Shown here piece after piece: positions 6,042-12,345 of a stretch of 12,890 nucleotides of DNA. The stretch covers positions 1 to 12,890 of the forward strand of contig JACRCG010000053.1 of NCBI GenBank assembly GCA_016219145.1, written 5' to 3'. Numbering within the stretch: the first letter of the stretch is position 1; the number at the start of each line of letters is the position of its first letter. Under the pieces are notes generated by a model. The model was given only the letters and a program-made list of their open reading frames with translations. It did not search any database and had not been told where the DNA came from. The translations under genes and the position numbers were made by a program. This stretch comes from Deltaproteobacteria bacterium (GTDB taxonomy: Bacteria; Desulfobacterota; Desulfuromonadia; Geobacterales; Pseudopelobacteraceae).

Positions 6042-7094
6042 ATGAAAATAGCGGTCGCCATGAGCGGCGGAGTGGATTCTTCCGTCACCGCCGCCCTGCT
6101 GAAACAGCAGGGGCATGATGTTTTCGGCATCACCATGCGGCTTTTTGCCCCCCGCTCGACAGGTGTCGGTTCGGCTGTTTACGATGCAGCGGTCGTAGCA
6201 GGACATCTGGATATTCCGCACCATGTGGCTGACTTTGAGCAGGAGTTCAGACGACTGATCATAGGCGACTTTATCGACGAATATAACTGCGGCCACACCC
6301 CCAATCCCTGCGTACACTGCAACCGCCACATCAAATTCGGCCTGCTGCTGGACAAGGCTCTCGAACTGGGAGCTGATCTGCTCGCCACCGGTCACTACGT
6401 CAGAAAAACAGTCGATCCGGACGGTATCTGCCATCTGCGCACCGCCTGCAACATCCGCAAAGACCAGTCTTACTTCCTCTACACACTTACTCAGCAGCAG
6501 TTGAAACAGTTGATTTTCCCGCTGGGAGAGATGGAGAGCAAGGATGAGGTGCGCCGCCTGGCCCGGGAATGCGGCCTGCCGGTGTCGGAAAAGAGCGACA
6601 GCCAGGAGATCTGCTTCATCCCCAACGATGACTATGTTGCTTTTCTGGAAGCGAGCGGCGCTGTGGCGGGTGATGAGGGAGATATCGTACATATTGATGG
6701 GCGCATTGTCGGACGACATCACGGAACGCATCGCTACACGATCGGCCAGCGCAGAGGTCTCGGCATCGCCTGGAGCGAACCGCTCTATGTGACTTCGATT
6801 GATGCAGCGCTTAATCAGATAATCGTTGGAGAGCAGCAGCACGTATTTGCCACTGGATTAATGGCTGAAGGAGTAAGCTGGATTGTAGCTCCGGAAGAAG
6901 ATGAGTTTGCCGGCACATGCAAAATTCGCTACCGGCACCAGCCGGTTGGATGCAGGGTACAGCTGCTGGCAGACGGAAACTGCGAAGTGCGCTTTGACAA
7001 GCCGCAGAAAGCCGTCACTCCTGGACAAGCACTGGTATTTTATCAAGGCGACCAGGTACTGGGAGGAGGCAGGATCGTAACATCATGCAGCTGA
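6042..7094 (+). CDS. mnmA: tRNA-specific 2-thiouridylase MnmA
   Basis: A 350-residue cytoplasmic enzyme that activates U34 of certain tRNAs with ATP and replaces the C2 oxygen with sulfur (s2U34). The PP-loop is SGGVDSS (8-14). The catalytic cysteines are Cys93 in NPCVHCN and Cys191 in SQEICFI; other family marks are TGHYVR (116-121), DQSYFL (141-146) and YTIGQRRGLG (232-241). Extra cysteines at 83 and 90 create a CXXC with Cys93, which could bear on metal or Fe-S binding or simply be lineage-typical. Length is near the E. coli enzyme (about 368). ATG 6042 directly follows the thiF stop codon, with GGGGGA upstream inside thiF. It is the last gene of the SAM-riboswitch operon and overlaps the convergent downstream gene by 12 bp. 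Confidence 0.95.
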   Translation: MKIAVAMSGGVDSSVTAALLKQQGHDVFGITMRLFAPRSTGVGSAVYDAAVVAGHLDIPHHVADFEQEFRRLIIGDFIDEYNCGHTPNPCVHCNRHIKFGLLLDKALELGADLLATGHYVRKTVDPDGICHLRTACNIRKDQSYFLYTLTQQQLKQLIFPLGEMESKDEVRRLARECGLPVSEKSDSQEICFIPNDDYVAFLEASGAVAGDEGDIVHIDGRIVGRHHGTHRYTIGQRRGLGIAWSEPLYVTSIDAALNQIIVGEQQHVFATGLMAEGVSWIVAPEEDEFAGTCKIRYRHQPVGCRVQLLADGNCEVRFDKPQKAVTPGQALVFYQGDQVLGGGRIVTSCS

Positions 7095-8642
7095 GATATT
7101 TTGCCAGGTTGGTGTCCCTTTCGGGTTTTTTATCTTGAACACAAGATATTGAACAGCTTTTTTAAGGTTTTCGCTTGTAGCAGCCACTTTTGAAAGAGCC
7201 TCCAGCGATTCCAGTACCCTCTTTTGAGCATTTTCGCTGGCAAAGCCGGTACCTTCGGCAATTCCGCGCAAATAACCGAGCACAGACTTTTGTTCATCCT
7301 CGTTTTTCAGCCGTTCCGGATCCGCAATGAACAACAGGTACTGCGCTTTTTCACGTACCGGCTCGCCAAGATGTTTTTCCGCCAGCAGCGATTCTATAAC
7401 CGCAGCGATGCTCCCCTTTTCCGCATAGTTCAGGTTTTTGTTCTCCAGGTATGAGGCCAGGTATTGCAGAGCTGAAAGCCGGCTGCCGGCGTCACCGATT
7501 TTGAAGAGCAGCAGCTGCGCAGCCTGGAGTTTCAATGAGTCCTGTTCGTCAGGATGCAGGAAACAGCGCAGCATCGTGGCCATTTTTTCCTTGGCTGAGA
7601 CGTTGATACTTTCATCGGCTCTGGTGCGGATATACTCCAGCAACTCCCGTTTGTTGGCATACTCACCAAAACGTATCCTGGCAATCATCTCCCGCACTTC
7701 AGCATTTTCGGATATTTCCCACAAATCATCCACCGCTCGCAAGATCCGGCCGCACATCACCCTGATTTTCACCTCTTTGGACTGTTCGTCCTGATTCCAG
7801 TAATCAGGATAAGTATCCATAACGGTATCGGCAGCATCAGGTTTTTTGGCTTTCTCAAGTACGACCCTGAAATAGTTTAGTATTTTAAGCTGGTAGACCG
7901 TACCGCCGTCATGTAACGGGCGTAGCAGATCTTCCAGAAAAGTGGAGTTCAATCCGGAGGCCCCGCTGCATAGATAGCGGTAGACCCCCTCGGCTTTTTC
8001 CACCTGCTTTTCGATATATTTCCGTTTCAGGGCCTCGCCAAGATTGGTCGAGCGGACCTTTTTGAAAAAGACGCTGAGCAGGTTGGAAGCATGATGTTTG
8101 ATGTTATTGTCGACATCGTCAGAAACCACGATATCCAGGCAGGCATCAAAAATCTTGACCTGTTCATGCTCATCCCTGGATGAGTCGATGTACCCCTCCA
8201 GAATAGCTATGATCTCTGTCATATGAGCGCGATTGCGTCCATTCAGCAGCGTCATGAAAGTGTCGCGCAGACTGCTGGAATCAACGATGCCGAACAGGAA
8301 CTTAACCGCCGCGTTACGACTGGACTCACCCTTCCCGTCAGCCGATTTCAGGAGTTTGAGAATGCTTTCAGCGGGATCGGTCACCCAGCCTGGAACCAGA
8401 TCCTCCATGAAGCGCTCGGCTTTCCTGCGGACACGGGCATCCAGGTCGTAAATAAAGTAGCGCGCTACATCAACCCTGAATTCGCGACTGGCCGTGGACG
8501 AAGCAATAATTTCAAAAGCGGCCGCCTTGTCTTTTGAAGACAGTTGGGCTATATCCTTTTTTGCCTTGGATGAGTCATTGATTTTTATATAAAAATTGAC
8601 TATGTCTTTGACCGACACTTCCGCATCAATATCAATATCCAT
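7083..8642 (-). CDS. Hypothetical all-helical (HEAT/ARM-like) cytoplasmic protein
   Basis: A 519-residue protein whose family I do not recognise. It has no signal peptide, membrane segment or visible catalytic motif. It consists almost entirely of amphipathic helices of about 15-25 residues separated by short turns, with recurrent patterns such as RVDVARYFIYD (56-66), SSRNAAVKFLFGIV (107-120), LKLQAAQLLLFKIGD (370-384) and VREKAQYLLFIAD (429-441). That is what an alpha-solenoid (HEAT/armadillo-like) scaffold looks like, but no strict repeat period could be confirmed by eye. The start is ATG 8642-8640 with AGAGG upstream; a longer reading from 8735 would cross a probable promoter -10. It is divergent from the MuiA-like gene and its 3' end overlaps mnmA tail to tail. 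Confidence 0.75.
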   Translation of the reverse strand: MDIDIDAEVSVKDIVNFYIKINDSSKAKKDIAQLSSKDKAAAFEIIASSTASREFRVDVARYFIYDLDARVRRKAERFMEDLVPGWVTDPAESILKLLKSADGKGESSRNAAVKFLFGIVDSSSLRDTFMTLLNGRNRAHMTEIIAILEGYIDSSRDEHEQVKIFDACLDIVVSDDVDNNIKHHASNLLSVFFKKVRSTNLGEALKRKYIEKQVEKAEGVYRYLCSGASGLNSTFLEDLLRPLHDGGTVYQLKILNYFRVVLEKAKKPDAADTVMDTYPDYWNQDEQSKEVKIRVMCGRILRAVDDLWEISENAEVREMIARIRFGEYANKRELLEYIRTRADESINVSAKEKMATMLRCFLHPDEQDSLKLQAAQLLLFKIGDAGSRLSALQYLASYLENKNLNYAEKGSIAAVIESLLAEKHLGEPVREKAQYLLFIADPERLKNEDEQKSVLGYLRGIAEGTGFASENAQKRVLESLEALSKVAATSENLKKAVQYLVFKIKNPKGTPTWQNISAA

Positions 8643-8688
8643 GACCTGCGCCTCTCGAAAATAGTGTGTTGGTGTAGCCCTGACGGGC

Positions 8689-8694
8689 ATTATA
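8689..8694 (-). promoter_or_regulatory. Candidate -10 element of the HEAT-like gene, with adjacent inverted repeat
   Basis: On the minus strand a perfect TATAAT (8694-8689) lies about 47 nt upstream of the ATG of the 519-residue gene, which suits a short leader. No clear -35 is found at 16-18 nt, so an activator may be needed. Directly downstream is GCCC-TGAC-GGGC (8677-8688), an inverted repeat over the expected start of transcription that could be an operator or a small leader hairpin. Confidence 0.4.
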
Positions 8695-8753
8695 CACAAC
8701 AATGACAGTACAGTGTTGCAATAAAATATCAGCAAACTTAAAAAGGAGCCCTG

Positions 8754-9734
8754 ATGCCCATTCAGCTAATCTGGCTGTTTTTTGTACTTCTTTCAGCCGC
8801 ACCGGCCTCGGCAGCCGGCAGTATGACTTGTTACAGTGACGGCTGCATCGTAGTGAGAGAGGCCGTTGCCTTAAAAGGTCTGGCAGAAGTTCCGCTGGCT
8901 GCCGGCCTGCTTGACGGCACTTTGAAAGTTGATCCGGCAGCCGGCACCGCAATTGTAAACGTCAATGTGAGCCCGTCAAGACTGGACAGCAAGTCGGACA
9001 AGGAGCTTGAGACACTGACCGAACAACGCCGACGACTGGATGATCGACTGCGGGCTCTGGACACCCGTGAAGAAATATTCAAAGCGGCGGCGAAAGCGCA
9101 GAGCGGCAAAGCGCCCCGCAAGACCAAATCCAACCCTGATCCCATGCATGCCATCCGCCAGGGAACCGACTTTGCAATAACACAGCTTGAGACTGTCTAC
9201 ACTGCTCGCCGCAAGACTGAACAGGAAATTGCAAAGCTTGATGCCACTATAGCTGTTGTAAAAAAGAGAGCCCGATCCGGTGAAAGTTCGGTTCGAATCA
9301 ATGTCACGCCGGCAGGAGGCAGGGTAACTATTCGCTATGCCACTTCAAAGCGGGGGTGGCATCCGTATTACGATATGCATATGACGGGTGACGGCTTCAC
9401 CAGGCTTCAGTTTTCTGCCCGGATCGCTGGAGACCTGGACGGATATCAGCTGCGCATTTCTCCGGCTTCTCTGGCTGAATACACCACAGCTCCGACTTTT
9501 CCGGTTTTGCAGGGGGGAAAAGCTGTACTGGCCGACTATCTATTCCCGTTAACGGAGGAAAAATACGGAGATGGAATTTACAACAATTTTTCAGGTCTGC
9601 TCACCAACACCAGCTCGCAACACCTTCCGGCCGGGGAAGCAGGGCTGTTCAAGAAAGGAACATATCTGGGCAAGCTCCGCTTTGAAGGGATCTCTTCCGG
9701 AAAAAGCAGAATGGTTTCGTTTGGAACAAAATAG
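8754..9734 (+). CDS. Secreted MuiA-like (DUF4140/DUF4139-type) protein
   Basis: A 326-residue exported protein. Residues 1-21 form a signal peptide ending ASAAG. The mature part follows the layout of the mucoidy inhibitor MuiA family. It has an N-terminal beta domain (about 24-75; CYSDGCIVVREA is like the family's 'Y.DGA.V.R' start), a coiled-coil pair (about 80-113 and 140-174), and a beta-rich domain starting with the family-like GWHPYYDMHM (201-210). It ends with a strand region near LPAGEAGLF...GTYLGKL (291-308). It is shorter than typical members, and the TGEDW-like stretch of the C-terminal domain is not visible, so it is a divergent relative. Cys26 and Cys31 could form a disulfide. ATG 8754 has AAGGAG 5 nt upstream. 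The molecular function of the family is not established. Confidence 0.65.
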   Translation: MPIQLIWLFFVLLSAAPASAAGSMTCYSDGCIVVREAVALKGLAEVPLAAGLLDGTLKVDPAAGTAIVNVNVSPSRLDSKSDKELETLTEQRRRLDDRLRALDTREEIFKAAAKAQSGKAPRKTKSNPDPMHAIRQGTDFAITQLETVYTARRKTEQEIAKLDATIAVVKKRARSGESSVRINVTPAGGRVTIRYATSKRGWHPYYDMHMTGDGFTRLQFSARIAGDLDGYQLRISPASLAEYTTAPTFPVLQGGKAVLADYLFPLTEEKYGDGIYNNFSGLLTNTSSQHLPAGEAGLFKKGTYLGKLRFEGISSGKSRMVSFGTK

Positions 9735-9759
9735 GGCCATCCGGAAATTCCGGATGGCC
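9735..9759. terminator. Perfect 12-bp stem between convergent genes, likely two-way terminator
   Basis: GGCCATCCGGAA (9735-9746) and TTCCGGATGGCC (9748-9759) are perfect inverted arms around one base; as RNA this is a 10-bp stem with a 5-nt loop. It begins at the base after the stop codon of the MuiA-like gene and lies 32 nt beyond the stop of the convergent PPIase gene. On the minus strand the stem is followed by CTATTTTGTT, a moderate T tract, so it best serves the PPIase gene. On the plus strand no T tract follows. Confidence 0.7.
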
Positions 9760-9791
9760 GCATGTCGTTACACACAGACAATCAACGCAGA

Positions 9792-10814
9792 CTATTTGAG
9801 CAGAATCTCGATCTTGGCCGTTTTACGGGCTTCCGACAGGTACTCCCCAACAGCAGAATTTACTTTCTGACCCTTCAGATACTCCTCTATCCTTGGCTGG
9901 GCCTCTTTGAACGAGATCGTTTCAGCCGCTTTCTTCTCAGTCAGCTTGATAATGTGATAGCCGAACTGAGTCTCAACCACGTCGCTTATTTCACCCGGTT
10001 TCAGCGAAAATGCTGCATTTTCAAAAGCCGGAACCATCTGCCCTTTTCCAAAAAAACCCAAATCCCCCCCCTGCTGACTGCTGGGACAAGTCGAGTTACC
10101 CTTGGCAAGCGCCGCAAAATCTGCGCCTCCGGCCAGCTCCTTACGCAGCTTCGCAGCTTTTTCAGCTGCTTTCTTCTTTTCGTCCGCCGCTGCTCCCGAA
10201 TCAACACCAATCAGAATATGACTGGCCTTGATCGACTCACTGCGAGAAAACTTGTCCGGATTCTGGGTATAAAAGGCACGGATGTCCTCTTCCGCAACCT
10301 TGACTTTAGGGACTATCTCCGACTCTACGAATTTCGAGATCAGCAGATCCCGGCGGGTGTATTCCCGCAGATCTTTTTCTTCCATTTCAAGATCCTTGAT
10401 CGCCTTGACAAACTCCTCCTGCGTGCCGAAACGGGCCTTTCCCTGTGCCAGCTTGGCTTCGATCTGCTGCTCCAGATCCTTGACCTCCTGCTTGGCAGCA
10501 GCTTGGTACAACAGTTCGGCAGACAGCAGCTGTCCAAGCGCCTGCTTGTCGATTTCGGCCTGCTGTTCGGGAGGCACTGGCCGGCCGCGCAGCATGACGG
10601 TCTTGGCCCGCCGCAGTTCTGCGGCATCAATTGAAACACCATTCACACGCGCCACAACCTCTTTCGGGGCTGCAACCGGAGCTGTAGCAGCCAGGGCGGG
10701 CACAGTTTCCTGTTTTGCATCGGGTCCGGCGGCCTGAACTACTGTCCCGCAGGCAACAAGAGCAGCTAAAACAATAAGCTTGACAGACAACACTGGCAGG
10801 TGATTCTTCTGCAT
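9792..10814 (-). CDS. Parvulin-type peptidyl-prolyl cis-trans isomerase, predicted lipoprotein
   Basis: A 340-residue exported folding factor of the SurA/PpiC/PrsA kind, expected to isomerise Xaa-Pro bonds in secreted or outer-membrane proteins. The signal sequence ends in the lipobox LVAC (19-22), so Cys22 should be lipidated; Gly23 at +2 gives no inner-membrane retention signal. Residues about 51-175 are a helical SurA-N-like chaperone region (VVARVNGVSID at 53-63 is typical). A parvulin domain spans about 193-295, with His199 (ASHIL), Cys243, GGDLGFF (249-255), Met260, Phe264 and GYHIIK (285-290, His287), so the active site looks intact. A charged C-terminal helix follows. The start is ATG 10814-10812 with AAGGAGA upstream. 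It is transcribed alone, divergent from cheY. It could be called PrsA-like; no specific client is evident. Confidence 0.88.
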   Translation of the reverse strand: MQKNHLPVLSVKLIVLAALVACGTVVQAAGPDAKQETVPALAATAPVAAPKEVVARVNGVSIDAAELRRAKTVMLRGRPVPPEQQAEIDKQALGQLLSAELLYQAAAKQEVKDLEQQIEAKLAQGKARFGTQEEFVKAIKDLEMEEKDLREYTRRDLLISKFVESEIVPKVKVAEEDIRAFYTQNPDKFSRSESIKASHILIGVDSGAAADEKKKAAEKAAKLRKELAGGADFAALAKGNSTCPSSQQGGDLGFFGKGQMVPAFENAAFSLKPGEISDVVETQFGYHIIKLTEKKAAETISFKEAQPRIEEYLKGQKVNSAVGEYLSEARKTAKIEILLK

Positions 10815-10876
10815 CGTTCAGATCTCCTTGAAATAGATTTCGATGACTGTAGCACAATCGGAAGTGCCTGAAAAGC

Positions 10877-10905
10877 CAAACATACAGGAAATACTTCAAA
10901 CATAC
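10877..10905. repeat. Pair of 9-bp direct repeats upstream of the cheY promoter
   Basis: CAAACATAC occurs at 10877-10885 and again, identical, at 10897-10905. The 20-bp distance, about two helical turns, puts both copies on one face of the DNA, and the second copy ends 2 bp before the -35 element of the cheY promoter. That is the expected geometry for an activator binding as a tandem dimer, as many response regulators do. The site lies in the divergent region with the PPIase gene and could act on both. The regulator is unknown. Confidence 0.5.
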
Positions 10906-10907
10906 TT

Positions 10908-10936
10908 TTGACTTTTACTTAACTTTCCGATACATT
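10908..10936 (+). promoter_or_regulatory. Sigma-70-type promoter of the cheY-cheX operon
   Basis: TTGACT (10908-10913) and TACATT (10931-10936) each match the consensus at 5 of 6 positions and are separated by the optimal 17 nt. Transcription would begin near 10943, giving a leader of about 77 nt before the cheY start. The heptamer TCCGATA occurs twice around the -10 (10926-10932 and 10938-10944). No sigma-54 or flagellar-type sigma-28 element is seen for this operon. Confidence 0.65.
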
Positions 10937-11019
10937 CTCCGATAAGTTTTGTGGCAATAAGAATCGTGATCTGATCTGAAACCGCGTGGCCTGCGAACCC
11001 ATCAGGAGGGTGTGATAAA

Positions 11020-11379
11020 ATGAAGAAGGTTCTCATAGTCGATGACAGTCTTTCAGTTGCCCGCCAGCTCGAGAGAATAATCAGCGAGTCTGGTGATTTG
11101 GTCTGCGTCGGCCATGCCAAGAACGGCGCCGAAGCAATCAAGATGAATCACTCCGAAAATCCTGATATTATCTGCATGGATATGAACATGCCAGGAATGG
11201 ATGGACTGACCGCACTACGGACGCTTTCGGTCATGGACAAGGATGTCAAGGTCGTAATGGTTACCTCGCTTGGGGGAGTTGGTGACAAATTCACTGAAGC
11301 CCTGAAGCTGGGGGCAAAAAATGTGATCTCCAAACCGTTTGAGGCGGAAAATGTCCTCAGAATTCTGCGAGAACTCTGA
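11020..11379 (+). CDS. Single-domain CheY-like response regulator
   Basis: A 119-residue receiver domain with no output domain. The acidic pocket is Asp8-Asp9, the phosphoacceptor is Asp54 (CMDMNMPGMDG, 52-62), the switch threonine is Thr82 (VTS) and the conserved lysine is Lys105 (KPF), so it should be phosphorylatable. As a stand-alone receiver it would act by binding a partner such as a flagellar or pilus motor, a kinase or an enzyme. The ribosome site AGGAGGG lies 9 nt before ATG 11020. The next gene, 35 nt downstream, carries a CheX phosphatase domain, which very likely removes the phosphate from this protein. No kinase is in the window. It could equally be a CheY used for non-motility signalling. 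Confidence 0.9.
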   Translation: MKKVLIVDDSLSVARQLERIISESGDLVCVGHAKNGAEAIKMNHSENPDIICMDMNMPGMDGLTALRTLSVMDKDVKVVMVTSLGGVGDKFTEALKLGAKNVISKPFEAENVLRILREL

Positions 11380-11414
11380 TTCACACAATACTGATTGGAT
11401 AAGGGGCTGTGGAT

Positions 11415-12281
11415 ATGGCGATTAAATTTTTTGGTCAGTTTCTTGTGGAAAGAAATATTGTAACCAGGGACGCCCTGCTAAAAGCGATAGAAATGCAGGA
11501 GAGAACGAATCTCAAGCTTGGCGAGATGGCTGTTTCAGTCGGCTACATCACCCAGTCCGACATTGAACTGGCACACAACGCCCAGATGTCCAAGGATATG
11601 AAGTTGGGGGATCTGCTGGTCGAGATGGGCCTTCTCACGCTTAATCAACTGAACGATGTCATTACCCGCCAGAAAAACACCCACCTTTACATCGGCGAGG
11701 CTCTCGTGCAGGTCGGGGCGCTGACCACGGAAGGGTTGCAGCAGTACCTTCAGGAATTCAAGGCAGACCAGTCCCAGTATGTCTCGGAAGGCATTGAACT
11801 GCCCGGCGGAATCGCCAACAGCAGAATCTGGGAAATGGCTGCCGATCTGACCTACAAGATGATCACCAGGGTACTTGATCTCCAGTTCCGTCCAGGCAAG
11901 GGCGAACTGGTAACGACCATTGACTCCAACTTCATGCTGGCCGCCATGGATCTGGCCGGTGACATGGATGCGCGCTACCTGATTTCCGTTTCGGAAGGTT
12001 TGCAGAAAAGCATCGCCAAGGCGATCCTGCGTGAAGAATCGGTTGACAGTGAGCCGGCCGAAGTATTGGAAGACACTGTCATGGAGTTTGTTAACGTAGT
12101 CTGCGGCAATATTTCCGCCAAGGCATCACAGATGGGGGTTATTCTGAACATCAATCCGCCGGTCACCATCCGGCCGCCGGCTGCCGGTCTGCCGGTGCCG
12201 ACCGGACACATGGCAATCTGCTTTCCGATCCATATCGGCGATGATGAAAAGATGCAGCTGATTCTTTTGATCAAAAACTGA
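11415..12281 (+). CDS. MshEN-type repeat / CheX phosphatase fusion protein
   Basis: A 288-residue cytoplasmic protein of two parts. The N-terminal part has four copies of an LGxxLVxxGxLTxxxLxxxxxxQ pattern, starting at residues 6, 35, 64 and 93, exactly 29 residues apart. A 24-residue motif plus 5-residue spacer is the layout of MshEN (GspE/PilB N-terminal) domains, some of which bind cyclic di-GMP; copies 2 and 3 have Lys where Arg often precedes LG. The C-terminal part (about 136-288) is a CheX/CheC-type phosphatase. Its catalytic signature lies in EDTVMEFVNVVCGN (219-232), with Glu224, Asn227 and Gly231-Asn232. The start is ATG 11415, 8 nt after AAGGGG; GTG 11409 is too close to that site. 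It follows cheY, its probable substrate, and is followed by a strong terminator. Confidence 0.85.
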   Translation: MAIKFFGQFLVERNIVTRDALLKAIEMQERTNLKLGEMAVSVGYITQSDIELAHNAQMSKDMKLGDLLVEMGLLTLNQLNDVITRQKNTHLYIGEALVQVGALTTEGLQQYLQEFKADQSQYVSEGIELPGGIANSRIWEMAADLTYKMITRVLDLQFRPGKGELVTTIDSNFMLAAMDLAGDMDARYLISVSEGLQKSIAKAILREESVDSEPAEVLEDTVMEFVNVVCGNISAKASQMGVILNINPPVTIRPPAAGLPVPTGHMAICFPIHIGDDEKMQLILLIKN

Positions 12282-12306
12282 CGTTATACGTCCAGTCTTT
12301 TAACTG

Positions 12307-12340
12307 ACCTCCCCGGCTCTGGAAACCGGGGAGGTTTTTT
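12307..12340 (+). terminator. Strong rho-independent terminator of the cheY-cheX operon
   Basis: ACCTCCCCGG (12307-12316) pairs perfectly with CCGGGGAGGT (12326-12335) around a 9-nt loop, and six T residues end the structure (12335-12340). It starts 25 nt after the CheX-fusion stop codon and ends just before the stop of the convergent methyltransferase gene. The minus-strand reading has no T tract, so it acts mainly on the plus strand. Confidence 0.93.
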
Positions 12341-12345
12341 ACTTC

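Noticed and set aside
5601..6842. A 413-residue open frame on the minus strand
   Set aside because: It lies wholly antisense to thiF and mnmA, whose motifs are intact, has no ribosome site, and its sequence resembles no family. It is a by-product of codon bias.
8643..8735. A 31-residue N-terminal extension of the helical protein resembling a signal peptide
   Set aside because: It would place coding sequence across a perfect TATAAT, and the ribosome site AGAGG supports the ATG at 8642. The rest of the protein looks cytoplasmic.
9762..10634. A 290-residue plus-strand open frame
   Set aside because: It is antisense to the PPIase gene, which has an intact parvulin site, a signal sequence and a ribosome site; the predicted protein is not family-like.
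10845..10880. Possible sigma-54 (-24/-12) element upstream of the PPIase gene on the minus strand
   Set aside because: AGGCAC and TTGTGC are present, but the GG-to-GC spacing is 13 rather than 10 bp. A weak sigma-70 reading (TTTTCA-N17-TACAGT) is also not strong enough to list.
11409..11411. GTG as start of the CheX fusion protein
   Set aside because: It is only 2 nt from the AAGGGG ribosome site, whereas ATG 11415 is at the usual distance.
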